The notes beneath the pieces are model-generated. The model was given only the letters and a program-made list of their open reading frames with translations. It was not told the DNA's origin and made no database searches. Below, in pieces: positions 1 through 9,708 of a DNA stretch of 64,000 nucleotides. Source of the DNA: Planctomycetota bacterium (GTDB lineage Bacteria > Planctomycetota > UBA1135 > UBA2386); assembly GCA_020638655.1 (NCBI GenBank), contig JACKIC010000005.1:310001-374000 (forward strand), in the 5' to 3' direction. Within the stretch, counting starts at the first letter, position 1. Every line of letters begins with the position of its first letter. The translations under genes were made by a program, and so were the position numbers.

Positions 1-53
1 ACGACCGACAGGACGACACCGACCGCGCGCGAGATCCCCATGCGTCGGGGCAT
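1..53 (-). CDS. N-terminus of a probable secreted protein (cut by window edge)
   Basis: Reading leftward from 53 an open frame begins MPRRMGISRAVGVVLSV and runs off the window at base 1. Two arginines followed by a hydrophobic run look like the start of a signal peptide or membrane anchor. A second ATG lies at 41. It lies downstream of rtcA on the same strand, with about 30 bases between the rtcA stop and this ATG. Only 17 residues are visible, so no function can be given and the call itself is tentative. Confidence 0.4.
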   Translation of the reverse strand, partial: MPRRMGISRAVGVVLSV

Positions 54-83
54 CGGCCGACGTTCGCCCCGGACCTGAATCGA

Positions 84-1103
84 TCAGCGCGCCCGCACCT
101 CGACCCGCCACGCACCGTCCTGCCCGTCCTCGTGGAACGCGATCGCGACGGGCAGGAAGCGCTCGATCACCGCGGCGTTGGTGCGTGTGTGTTCGCTGGG
201 CGCGACGGTCCGGAACGCGCCGCCGCCGGCGAGCGCCATCGGGATCAGCAGCTGGTCGGCGAGGTGTTCGCCCACGGGCACGTTCGCGGCCAGCAGTCGG
301 ATGGCCTCGGCCGCCGCGCGCGAGGCGACGGTTTCGGCGAGCACGCCGCGTTCGCCGAGCTGCGTGATCACCTCGGTGACCTCGCCGAGCTGCAGCCGCA
401 GGATCACGACGTTGCCGGGACCGGCCGATTCGACCTCGTCGATGACGATCTCGTCGTTGCGCAGGCCGAGCCGCGAACGCAACATCGACGCCTCGCGCGG
501 TGCGACCCGCGGTGGGATCCGCGCGACGACGATGCGCGCGCGCACCTCCGGTGCGTCCCGGCGTTCGAGCAGCTCGAGCGGCGTCCAGGCCGCGGGCGCG
601 ATCGACGCCGACACCCGCCCGCCGCCCGCCGGGTAGAAGCCGTGGCGATGCAGCTGCAGCGCGAGGCCCGCGCCCATGCGGTGCAGCAGCGGCGCGAAGG
701 TCTCGGCGAGGAAGTCGTAGGGCGGCGCCATCGGATTGTGCGTGCCACCCTCGAGCGACACGGTCGACGGACCGGACGCCGACAACAGCGCGGGCAGCAC
801 CGTCTGCAGCACCAGCGTCGTGCTGCCGGCCGTGCCGATCGCGAACGTGTAGTCGCCCGCGCGCACGGCCTTGGGCACGAAGGCCACGCGCGACGAGCCG
901 AGTTCGGCGCCCTCGACGCGCGCATCGCCGACCTCGGCCGCGGCAAGCACCGCGGTGAGGTGCTGCCGCTGCAGCCCGGGCTTCTTGCGGCCGGCGCGCA
1001 CGTTCTCGACGACGCACTTCTCGCCCGTGACGAGCGACAGCCCGATCGCCGTGCGCAGCACCTGGCCGCCGCCTTCGCCCGAGGATCCGTCGATCGTGAT
1101 CAT
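84..1103 (-). CDS. rtcA: RNA 3'-terminal phosphate cyclase RtcA
   Basis: A 339-residue protein of the usual length for the RtcA family, which converts an RNA 3'-phosphate to a 2',3'-cyclic phosphate in an ATP-dependent reaction through a covalent AMP-histidine intermediate. The family start is clear: MITIDGSSGEGGGQVLRTA near residues 1-19. The insert domain follows, then a C-terminal block with SEHTRTNA that carries the expected nucleotidylated histidine (SEH). The ATG at 1103 lies 2 bases after the rtcB stop, so the two genes are almost certainly translated from one mRNA. In other bacteria rtcBA is induced by RtcR with sigma-54 during RNA damage or translational stress, and the divergent rtcR here supports the same arrangement. 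Confidence 0.97.
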   Translation of the reverse strand: MITIDGSSGEGGGQVLRTAIGLSLVTGEKCVVENVRAGRKKPGLQRQHLTAVLAAAEVGDARVEGAELGSSRVAFVPKAVRAGDYTFAIGTAGSTTLVLQTVLPALLSASGPSTVSLEGGTHNPMAPPYDFLAETFAPLLHRMGAGLALQLHRHGFYPAGGGRVSASIAPAAWTPLELLERRDAPEVRARIVVARIPPRVAPREASMLRSRLGLRNDEIVIDEVESAGPGNVVILRLQLGEVTEVITQLGERGVLAETVASRAAAEAIRLLAANVPVGEHLADQLLIPMALAGGGAFRTVAPSEHTRTNAAVIERFLPVAIAFHEDGQDGAWRVEVRAR

Positions 1104-1105
1104 CG

Positions 1106-2326
<1,221 letters not shown>

Positions 2327-2340
2327 GGCAGGCAGTGAGG

Positions 2341-2814
2341 TCAGGAAGTCTCCCACGGGAAGTCCTCGGAGAAGGGAACGATCTGGGTCCAGGCGCCGTC
2401 GCGTCGCACGTCGACGCAACGCACCGTCCGGGGCCGGAGCCAGGGCAGGAACCGGCGCTCTTCGTGTTCGCGAACGCGCACCTGCCCCGCCGTCACCGCG
2501 ATGAGGTAACGACGCAGGTCGCGCAGCAGCTGGTCGTGCGGCGCCGTCGCGTCGCCACAGGCGTAGTACTCGGTGCGGTCGCTCGCGATCTCCTCGCCGG
2601 TGCGCGAGTCGATCGCCGCGACGAGCAGGTCGCAGGTGTCGGGAACGATGATGACCACGACGTCGAGCGAGGCGGTCTTGTGGACCGTGACCGTGGTCGC
2701 GATGGGGCCTTCTTCGACGAAGACACCGGGGAGGGAAGCGAACGGCCGCAGGGTCGCGGCGAGCAGGTCGTCGCGCCGGGCGCCGTCGCACAGGATCGTC
2801 TGCGTGGTTTCCAT
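2341..2814 (-). CDS. Unknown 157-residue protein, first gene of the rtc operon
   Basis: Not recognised. The protein has no signal peptide or membrane helix, is acidic and Arg-rich, and reads as a small alpha/beta domain: a strand-rich core around VTVHKTASLDVVVIIVP, then DSRTGEEIASDRTEYYACGD, a helical stretch with DQLLRDLRRYLIAV, and a C-terminal piece with two tryptophans. It does not show the pattern I expect for archease, the known RtcB helper, although its size is similar. It is 14 bases upstream of rtcB, and a sigma-54 site lies directly upstream, so co-induction with RNA repair is likely. With the predicted transcription start on the A of its ATG, the mRNA could be leaderless. A role in RNA repair is inferred from position only. 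Confidence 0.75.
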   Translation of the reverse strand: METTQTILCDGARRDDLLAATLRPFASLPGVFVEEGPIATTVTVHKTASLDVVVIIVPDTCDLLVAAIDSRTGEEIASDRTEYYACGDATAPHDQLLRDLRRYLIAVTAGQVRVREHEERRFLPWLRPRTVRCVDVRRDGAWTQIVPFSEDFPWETS

Positions 2815-2824
2815 GGCCGACTAG

Positions 2825-2840
2825 AGCAGCCGGCGTGCCG
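2825..2840 (-). promoter_or_regulatory. Sigma-54 (-24/-12) promoter of the rtc operon
   Basis: On the minus strand the sequence is CGGCACGCCGGCTGCT. Against the sigma-54 consensus TGGCACG-N4-TTGCT it matches the whole GGCACG block, the exact GG-N10-GC spacing, and TGCT at -12. Placing C of the GC at -12 puts +1 on base 2814, the A of the first operon ATG. The neighbouring rtcR encodes a sigma-54 activator, which fits. Confidence 0.62.
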
Positions 2841-2905
2841 ACCGTGCGATCCAGCGCGAAGAAACCCGCATGTCACTACCACGCATTTGTTTACGATCGC
2901 GATCC

Positions 2906-2925
2906 CCAGTCGCCGCCTCGACTGG
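2906..2925. promoter_or_regulatory. Dyad, candidate RtcR upstream activating site
   Basis: A perfect inverted repeat with 7-base arms, CCAGTCG and CGACTGG, separated by 6 bases. Its centre is about 101 bases upstream of the predicted sigma-54 start at 2814, inside the range where enhancer-binding proteins usually sit. A shorter palindrome, GATCGCGATC, lies next to it at 2895-2904. The link to RtcR is inference from position. Confidence 0.35.
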
Positions 2926-2966
2926 ACCTGGCCCTGGACTATCCCCTTGGCTAGCTTTCTATCTCC

Positions 2967-4580
2967 ATGGCTACCACGCGCGGCCACACCGTCATCAGCT
3001 TCCTGGGCGCCCAGCTCGACCGCCCGCGCGGCAACGACCGCTGGGACCACTGGCGCCCAAACGTCGCCATGTGCCAGCACGAGGACCTGCTGATCGGTCG
3101 CCTCGTGCTGCTGACCGAGCGGCGCTTCGGTCGGCTGTTCGAGGAGGTCGCCGCCGACATCCGCGCCGTGTCCCCCGAGACCACGGTCGAACGCCGCGAC
3201 CTGCCCTTGCGCGACCCGTGGGACTTCGAGGAGGTGTTCGACAAGCTGTTCCAGTTCAGCCGCGAGCTCCGCCTCGATCCCGAACGCGACGACGCCCTCG
3301 TGCACATGACGACGGGCACGCACGTGGCGCAGATCTGCCTGTATCTGCTGACCGAGACGCGGCGCTTCCCCGCGCGGCTGCTGCAGACCGGCCCGCCGAC
3401 GGGCAAGGGCCCGTCGCGCGGCACCTGGCAGATCATCGACCTCGACCTGTCGCGCTTCGACCGCATCGCGCAGCGCTTCGCGGAGGAGCAGCAGGAAGGC
3501 CAGTCCCTGCTCAAGTCGGGCATCGACACGCGCAACGCCAGCTTCAACGAGCTCATCACCCAGGTCGAACGGGTCGCGCCGGCCTCGGCGGCACCGATCC
3601 TGCTGATGGGCCCCACGGGCGCGGGCAAGTCGCAGCTCGCGCGGCGCATCTTCGAGCTCAAGCGCCAGCGGCACCTGATCACGGGGCCGTTCGTCGAGGT
3701 CAACTGCGCGACGATCCGCGGCGACGCGGCGCACTCGACGTTGTTCGGACACGAGCGCGGCGCGTTCACGGGCGCGCTGCAGCGGCGGCCGGGCCTGCTG
3801 CGCGCCGCCGACAAGGGCCTCTTGTTCCTCGACGAGATCGGCGAGCTTGGCCTCGACGAGCAGGCGATGTTGCTGCGCGCGCTCGAGGAGAAGCGCTTCC
3901 TGCCGCTCGGCAGCGACAAGGAGGCGCAGAGCGATTTCCAGCTCGTCGCCGGCACCAACCGCGACCTCGGCCGCGCGGTGGCACGCGGCGCGTTCCGCGA
4001 GGACCTGCTGGCGCGCATCAACCTGTGGACCTTCCGGCTGCCGGGGCTGCGCGATCGCATCGAGGACCTCGAGCCCAACGTCGACTTCGAGCTCGAGCAG
4101 TTCTCGGCGCGGGCCGGCCGGCGCGTGCACTTCAACGCCGAGGCCCGGGCCGCCTACCTGCAGTTCGCGACCGCCGGCACCGGGCTCTGGCGCGGCAACT
4201 TCCGCGACCTCAACGCCAGCATCACGCGGCTCTGCACGCTCGCCAGCGGCGGCCGCATCACCGAGAAGGACGTCGACGGGGAGCTCGGCCGTCTGCAGGC
4301 CGACTGGCGCCGCGACGACGACGACCCCGCGCCCGGGGCCGACGACGACGCGCTGCTGTCGGGCCTGCTGGGCGGCCGGCTCGCGCAGGTCGACCGGTTC
4401 GACCGCGTGCAGCTCGCCGAGGTCGTGCGCACCTGCCGGCGGCACCGCTCGCTGTCCGCGGCCGGACGCGAGCTGTTCGCGGCGTCGCGGGCCCGCAAGA
4501 GCAGCTCCAACGACACCGACCGACTGCGCAAGTACCTGAGCCGGTTCGACCTGGATTGGAGCAAGGTCTCGCGCGCGTGA
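2967..4580 (+). CDS. rtcR: Sigma-54-dependent transcriptional activator RtcR
   Basis: A 537-residue activator in the cytoplasm. Residues about 1-180 form the RtcR N-terminal domain of the CARF-like class, with DWDHWRPNVAMCQHEDLLI-type signature near 25-43 and the nucleotide-pocket motif VHMTTGTHV near 112-120. The AAA+ domain follows: Walker A GPTGAGKS at about 215-222, the sigma-54 contact loop GAFTGA at about 265-270, and Walker B LLFLDEIGEL at about 285-294. A helical DNA-binding end follows (residues about 480-537). In characterised systems RtcR opens sigma-54 promoters of rtcBA after sensing an RNA-derived ligand. The gene is divergent from the rtc operon, as usual for this pair. The ATG at 2967 begins a family-typical N-terminus. 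Confidence 0.97.
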   Translation: MATTRGHTVISFLGAQLDRPRGNDRWDHWRPNVAMCQHEDLLIGRLVLLTERRFGRLFEEVAADIRAVSPETTVERRDLPLRDPWDFEEVFDKLFQFSRELRLDPERDDALVHMTTGTHVAQICLYLLTETRRFPARLLQTGPPTGKGPSRGTWQIIDLDLSRFDRIAQRFAEEQQEGQSLLKSGIDTRNASFNELITQVERVAPASAAPILLMGPTGAGKSQLARRIFELKRQRHLITGPFVEVNCATIRGDAAHSTLFGHERGAFTGALQRRPGLLRAADKGLLFLDEIGELGLDEQAMLLRALEEKRFLPLGSDKEAQSDFQLVAGTNRDLGRAVARGAFREDLLARINLWTFRLPGLRDRIEDLEPNVDFELEQFSARAGRRVHFNAEARAAYLQFATAGTGLWRGNFRDLNASITRLCTLASGGRITEKDVDGELGRLQADWRRDDDDPAPGADDDALLSGLLGGRLAQVDRFDRVQLAEVVRTCRRHRSLSAAGRELFAASRARKSSSNDTDRLRKYLSRFDLDWSKVSRA

Positions 4581-4701
4581 GCGCGCCGCCGCCGCGCGCC
4601 CGCGCCACCGTTGCCACCGCGGTTTTTCTTCCGGCGCACACGAACCGCGCGCCCTTCGCGGACTAGCTGCATCCCCCCTCTCACCCAATCGGAGAACCGG
4701 C

Positions 4702-6854
4702 ATGCGGAAGACGTGCGCGGCTTGTCTCTCGTTCGTTGCCGCAGGGACCCTGCTCGCCGGGTCGCTGCTCGCCCATGGCGGTCAGTACAACCCGGGCCTC
4801 CCGCAGCCCGGCACGGTGACGCCCCCCAGGCCAACTCGACCGGGCGGGGGCAGCACCGGCGGGGGTGCGCGGCCGCGCCCCGCCTACACCGGACCGCGGG
4901 ACTCGACGCCTGCCGGCCCGAGCACGGGCGGCCCCAGGCCGCAGCCGCGCGGCCCCTCGGGGCCGACGACACCGGGCGCAGGCGCGCCGGCGAGCGCGCG
5001 CCGCCGGCACCCCCGGTCGCGCCCGCAGGGACCGGCGGCAGCGCCGGCCCGGCCGCCGGGCCGCGACCGGGCGCCGGGCTGCCCGTTCCGGCAGGGGCCT
5101 CGGGACCGCGCGGGGTCGTGCTCGAAGACGACCTGACGACCTGGGACCTGTGGTGGGACCACAACAAGAACGCCTTCCTCGACCTGCGCGGCGCCGACCG
5201 CCAGGCGGTGCAGACCGGCAGCGACGACTTCTATCTCGGCGCCACGCGCCGGGCGCTCGCGGTCGACACGGTGCGCCCCGACGCGGCGATGGTGACCCAG
5301 GTGATCCTGCCCGCCCTGCGCCGCGCGATCGACCGCACCGACCAGCGCGACATCCAATCGTCGTGCCTGATGGCGATGGCCAAGATCGGCCGGAACCACC
5401 CCGACTTCACGCTGCGCGAGGTGTTCGCGCCGCGCCTGCGCAACGCCGACCAGGAAGTGCGCGAGACCGCAGCGCTGGCGCTCGGCGTCGCGGGCATCGC
5501 CGATCCGGCGACGCTCGAGCTGATGATCGACCTGGTGCTCGATCGCGGCCGCGGACGCGAGGCATCGGCCGGTGACGTCGACGAGCGCGTGCGCTCGTTC
5601 GCGGCCTACGGCCTGGGGCTGCTCGCCGACGCCGGGGTCGTGCACGCGGTGCGGCGCGAGATCTTCACGGCGCTGCAGCAGGCGCTCGCGAGCGACGACC
5701 TCGGCCGCAACCTCGAGGTCGCCGCGATCCACGCCATCGGCCTGTGCGCGCGCGGCGGAGCTGGTTACCAGGGCGCGCGCCTGCGCGACGACGCCATCGA
5801 GACGCTGGCGCAGCACTTCGACCGCCGGGCCGGCCCCGGACGCCAGTGGATGCTGGCCCACTGCCCGACCGTGATCGCCAGGCTCGCGGGCCGCGACCAC
5901 GCGCGTTCGCGGGTGTTGGTGCAGCGCTACACCGCGATCCTCGATGGCAGCGAAGATCGCCCGACGCCGGTGCAGCAGTCTTGCGCGCTGGCGCTGGGGC
6001 AGCTCGCGCGGCCCGGCGACGACGAACGGGCCGACGACGCGGACCGGGAGGCGGTGAAAGCCCTGCGCGAGGCGAGCGCCTCGCACCGCGACGCGCAGAC
6101 GCGCTACTTCTCGCTGCTGGCGCTGGGCCAGATCGGCGGCGCCGACAACCGCACGTTCCTGCTGCAAACGTTCGACCGCGCGCGCAAGACGCAGGAGAAG
6201 CCGTGGTGCGGCATCGCGCTGGGCCTGCTGGCCCGCGCGGCCAATGCGCACGGCGCCGACGGCGAGATCTCGGCGCGGTTGCGCCAGGAATACGAGAACG
6301 CCAAGGAGCCGGGCCTGACCGGCGCGCTCGCCGTGGCCCTGGGCCTGTCACGCGCGCTCGACGCGGCGCCGGTGCTGCGGCGGCGCCTCCTGGACGACGA
6401 GCACCAGGAGGACGTCGCCGGCTACGCATGCATCGGCCTCTCGCTGATGAAGGACCGGTCCGCGCTCGCGCAGTTGCGCTCCGTCGTCGGGCGGTCGACG
6501 CGCCGCCCGGTCCTGCTCACGCAGGCGACGACCGCGCTCGGCAACATGGGTGACCAGCGCATCGCCGAGGACCTGCACGAGATGCTCGACGGCGAGGTCA
6601 ACCTGGCGCGCTTCGCCGCCGTGGCCGGCGCGCTGAGCCGCATCGGCGACCGCCGCTCGGTCGATCGGCTGATCACCGCGCTGTTCGACGACGAACGACC
6701 GACGCTGGCGCGCGCGTTCGCGGCCGTGGCCCTCGGCGGCATCGCCGACCGGCGCGACCATCCTTGGAACACGCCGATCGCCGTCGACTCGAACTACCGC
6801 GCCGCGGTCGAGACGTTCACGGACCGGCAGGCGGGCGTGCTCGACATCCTGTAG
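4702..6854 (+). CDS. Secreted HEAT-repeat protein, reading frame broken
   Basis: A GGAGA site at 4691 precedes an ATG at 4702 that opens a clear signal peptide (MRKTCAACLSFVAAGTLLAG) and a Gly/Pro-rich linker. The frame that continues leads only to an Arg-rich tail and a stop near 5136. The real body lies in another frame, from about 5000 to 6854: WDLWWDHNKNAFLDLRGAD, then about 600 residues of alternating helices with repeated ALALG..G, AVALG..G and ALGQIGG patterns, typical of HEAT/PBS-lyase-like repeats. Joining the two parts needs a one-base shift near 4985-5010, inside a GC-only repeat. This may be a real mutation, a sequencing slip or a frameshift signal. The repeats suggest a protein-binding scaffold in the periplasm; the partner is unknown. 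Confidence 0.8.
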
Positions 6855-6896
6855 GCGCAGGCTGGCGGCCCGCATGCCGCCGCCTACGCTGCGTCG

Positions 6897-7853
6897 ATGC
6901 CCCGGAGGTTCTGGTCCTGCACGCTGGCCGCGCTGCTGCTCGCCGGCTGCAACTGCGCGCCCGATTCGTGGAGCTTCCCGTTCACGAGCATGGTGCGGTG
7001 CCGGGAGGTGCGCCCCGAGCCCGCGGTCCACGGACACCCCAACGAGAAGAAGCCGCCGCGCAGCGCGACAGGCAGCGAAACCGCGGACGACGACGACGAC
7101 GACAACTTCGCGTTCGAGGTGTTCAGCCTCGTGGCGGTCTCCATCACGGGAGGCGCGCTCGCCGTCGCGGCCGACCTGGTGCTGCTACCGGTGACCTTGC
7201 CCCACGATCTGCTGCTGCGATCGCCCGAGCCAGCGGCGGCGACACCGACCGGACCACCGCCGTTCGGCTCGACACTGATCGGGCCGCTGACGCTCGAGGA
7301 ACAGGCGAAGGTCGACGTGACGCAACGACTCAGCCAGCCGCGGCGCGACTGGACGCGGTCGGTGCGGCTGTTGCTCGGCGGCTCGTGGCTCGCCGACGAA
7401 ACCCCGGTGACCACCTCGGACCAGGGCGCTGCCGAGCTGGGCCTGTTGACCATGCCGAAGTCCTCGCCGTGGGGCTTCGAGGCGGGCCTGGGCTACTCGG
7501 CCAAGAGCAAGCGCTACGAGCCAGGGGCGCAGAAGGTCAGCAACTCGTTCGCCGACTTCACGGTCGGATGTCGCTACACGCACGACTTCGGCCTGCTGCG
7601 ACCCTACGCCGCCGTCGGGCTCGGCGTCTCGCAGGTCGAGACCAGAATCGAACGCGTGCTCAATCCCCTGCACGATCACGACCTCGTCGGCATCGGCTAC
7701 GTGCGCGTCGGGTTCGAGTTCGCGCCGTCCCCGACCGGCTGGTCGCTCGGCGTCGACGTGCGGCAGACGTTCGGCGAAGAGGCCGACCTGTTCGAGTTCG
7801 ACACCGACACGAGCCGCACCCGCTACTGCGTCGTCATCAGCAAGGCCTGGTGA
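6897..7853 (+). CDS. Lipoprotein with C-terminal beta-barrel-like domain
   Basis: A 318-residue protein starting with a lipoprotein signal peptide: lipobox LLLAGC, lipidated Cys near residue 18. An acidic run of six Asp follows near residue 64. Then comes a hydrophobic stretch (FSLVAVSITGGALAVAADLV) and a DLVLLPVTLPHDLLL segment that resembles the YceK/DUF1375 type of small lipoprotein. From about residue 130 the sequence alternates short strands (FEAGLGYSAKSKRY, FTVGCRYTHDFG, YAAVGLGVSQVE, VRVGFEFAPSP) and ends in a Trp, as in small outer-membrane barrels. It follows the HEAT gene by 42 bases, so co-transcription is possible. Function is not known. Confidence 0.75.
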   Translation: MPRRFWSCTLAALLLAGCNCAPDSWSFPFTSMVRCREVRPEPAVHGHPNEKKPPRSATGSETADDDDDDNFAFEVFSLVAVSITGGALAVAADLVLLPVTLPHDLLLRSPEPAAATPTGPPPFGSTLIGPLTLEEQAKVDVTQRLSQPRRDWTRSVRLLLGGSWLADETPVTTSDQGAAELGLLTMPKSSPWGFEAGLGYSAKSKRYEPGAQKVSNSFADFTVGCRYTHDFGLLRPYAAVGLGVSQVETRIERVLNPLHDHDLVGIGYVRVGFEFAPSPTGWSLGVDVRQTFGEEADLFEFDTDTSRTRYCVVISKAW

Positions 7854-7872
7854 CGACAGGCCTGGTGACGAC
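7843..7872. repeat. Tandem 15-base duplication over the stop codon
   Basis: The unit AGGCCTGGTGACGAC occurs twice back to back (7843-7857 and 7858-7872). The first copy contains the final Trp codon and the TGA stop of the lipoprotein gene. It looks like a simple replication-slip duplication between two convergent genes. Confidence 0.85.
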
Positions 7873-7898
7873 GCGACGCGGCGCGGCGACCGCCGCCG

Positions 7899-9533
7899 CT
7901 ACGGGCAGCTCGTGATCAGCGAACCGATGCGCACGCGCAGGCCGTTGCTGAGGTCGAACGTGCCCAGGTAGGCACCGCCGCTGCGGATGTTGGCCGCCTG
8001 GAAGTCGAGGTCGATGCCTTCGAACGCGGTGCTGTTGGGGATCGGCAGCGGCATCGTCGCCGCACCGCTGGCGTCGGCGCTGGTCATGAACGGATCCAGC
8101 AGGCCGGCCCAGCTCGCCGAGTAGAGCACGCAGCCGCCGCCGAGCTGCGTCGCGCCCGGCGCAGTCGTCAGCACGAAGCCGACCACGGCGTTGGCGGGGT
8201 TGTTGGCCGAACGCAGCACGTAGCTCGCGTTGCCGATGGTCGCGCGCTGCGGCGAGCCGCTCGCGAACAGCACCGGCGGCGCGGCGCTGCTGCAGCCCGG
8301 GCCGAGGTTCTCGTGGTAGAGGCCGAGCGGCGCGGTGCCGGGCACGTTGAAGCTCAGCGCGCCGGGGCCGATGTCGAACTGGTCGAGGCCCAGCGAGCTG
8401 CTCGCGACCGGCGCGGCGTCGCTGTCGAACCAGAAGTTGAACAGGCAGTTCCAGCGCAGCGGGTTGCCGACCGTCGACCAGACGATCTCGCTGCCGACCT
8501 TGGCGCCGACCCACTCGTTGAGCGGGTCCTGGTCGATGTCGCGGAAGCCGATGCCGGACACCTGCGCGTCGGGGCAGACGGGCAGATGGAACGCGCCGAT
8601 GCCGCGGTTGTTGTCGCGGTTGTGGATCGCGTACTCGTAGTGGTAGAGGCCGTTGGTCGGGCCGGTGACCTTGACCGCGACGTAGCAGCGGCCGTCGTCG
8701 TTGCCGTTGGTGTTGGAGGTGATCACCGCGCCGTTCCAGCGCTGCAGGATCGTGCCCGGCAACATGCTCGCGCCGTCGCTCATGTTCCAGCCGCTGCCGC
8801 TCCAGCTCGGGAAGAACTGTCGCGAGCCGATGTTGTCGGTGCGCGTCGCGTCGCCCTCCATCGGCACGAGGTAGCCGGCCTGCCAGTAGTAGTTGGCGCC
8901 CGGCGTCGCCAGGTCGGCGTCGTGCACCTGCACCTGGTGGTTGACGGTCTGGTTGAGCACGGTCGCCTGGCTGTGCGTGAGGCTGCGCACGCTGTCGCAG
9001 GCCTGCGACGGGCCGACGACCGGGTCGCCGTGATCGAAGTACGAGCACTGCGGCACCCAGATGCCGAGCCACGGATCGATCTCCTCGGGCGGACCGAGGT
9101 TGAAGTGATCGACGGCCTGCGAGTTGGCGTAGGTGTCCGAGCAGCCGACCTCGACCCACGAGAAGCGGCCGGGCCCCGCGCACGAGCCGCAGGTGCTGTT
9201 GTTGTTGTTCGAGCCGAAGGTGTGCTTGACGTAGCTCCACCCCGAGATCTGCTCGAGCCGGCCCGCGTCCTCGCGCGCGACGATGTAGTGGATGAAGCCG
9301 TGGTTCGGATTCATCGCCGCCTGGAACTGGATCGCGACCGAGCCCGGGTTGCAGCAGGTCGTCCAGGCGCCGATCGCGCTGACGCCGTTCGGATAGGTGC
9401 CGGCGCGCTGGAACGCGGCGATCGACCACGTGTCGTGCAACCGCAGATCGAGGCCTGGGGAGGTGTTGGACTGCGCAGCCGCAGCACCACAGACGCCGAA
9501 CAACGCGGCGACCAGAGCGGACCGTGACGACAT
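7899..9533 (-). CDS. Secreted protein with shared C-terminal Gly-Cys module
   Basis: A 544-residue protein with a signal peptide (MSSRSALVAALFGVCGAAAAQ, cleavage near residue 21). The body, about residues 25-420, is rich in Trp, Asn and Cys and has no repeat that I recognise. It contains DTWSIAAFQRAGTYPNGVS near the N-terminus and a DYxYEYAIHNRD-like stretch (HYEYAIHNRDNNRGIGAF) near residue 300. The last 120 residues begin NLGPGCSSAAPPVLFASGSP and fit the module found in five other secreted proteins of this window, here with a GGGC second site. The ATG at 9533 was chosen for the signal peptide and a GAGG site 8 bases upstream; longer open frame upstream lacks one. Likely exported to the cell surface; substrate unknown. 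Confidence 0.8.
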   Translation of the reverse strand: MSSRSALVAALFGVCGAAAAQSNTSPGLDLRLHDTWSIAAFQRAGTYPNGVSAIGAWTTCCNPGSVAIQFQAAMNPNHGFIHYIVAREDAGRLEQISGWSYVKHTFGSNNNNSTCGSCAGPGRFSWVEVGCSDTYANSQAVDHFNLGPPEEIDPWLGIWVPQCSYFDHGDPVVGPSQACDSVRSLTHSQATVLNQTVNHQVQVHDADLATPGANYYWQAGYLVPMEGDATRTDNIGSRQFFPSWSGSGWNMSDGASMLPGTILQRWNGAVITSNTNGNDDGRCYVAVKVTGPTNGLYHYEYAIHNRDNNRGIGAFHLPVCPDAQVSGIGFRDIDQDPLNEWVGAKVGSEIVWSTVGNPLRWNCLFNFWFDSDAAPVASSSLGLDQFDIGPGALSFNVPGTAPLGLYHENLGPGCSSAAPPVLFASGSPQRATIGNASYVLRSANNPANAVVGFVLTTAPGATQLGGGCVLYSASWAGLLDPFMTSADASGAATMPLPIPNSTAFEGIDLDFQAANIRSGGAYLGTFDLSNGLRVRIGSLITSCP

Positions 9534-9623
9534 GAGAGAGCCTCGCAGGGACGAAGGGGCCCCGCGCTTGTCCCGCATGCGGGCCCGGCTGTCAACCGCC
9601 GCCGGGCCCTCTCCCAGGGTACT

Positions 9624-9708
9624 CCAGCGGCCTCGCTCAGAACCGAAGCGGCGCCTCTCGGGCGCGGCGAGGTCCTGAGCGAGTCCGCGCCAGCGGCCTC
9701 GCTCAGAA
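9624..9708. repeat. Duplicated 19-base segment with alternating CTCGCTCAG inverted repeats
   Basis: CCAGCGGCCTCGCTCAGAA occurs at 9624-9642 and again at 9690-9708, where it covers the stop codon of the following minus-strand gene. Between them CTGAGCGAG at 9675-9683 is the exact complement of the 9-base core, so the middle copy can pair with either outer copy. Confidence 0.85.
9675..9706 (-). terminator. Stem-loop at the end of the 472-residue gene
   Basis: Arms CTGAGCGAG (9675-9683) and CTCGCTCAG (9698-9706) form a perfect 9-bp stem around a 14-base GC-rich loop that spans the TGA stop of the gene ending at 9703. There is no T-run, so intrinsic termination is not certain. Confidence 0.4.

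Noticed and set aside
2855..2872. A second sigma-54-like site, TGGTAGTGACATGCGG on the minus strand
   Set aside because: The GG and GC are separated by 9 rather than 10 bases and the -24 block matches poorly; the site at 2825-2840 is much better.
2967..4580. CARF-like domain as a sign of a CRISPR system
   Set aside because: RtcR carries a CARF-like sensor domain by itself. No repeat-spacer array or cas gene was seen in the window.
4610..4630. Terminator after rtcR with GCGGTTTTTCTT
   Set aside because: A T-run is present, but only a 4-bp stem can be formed; support is too weak.
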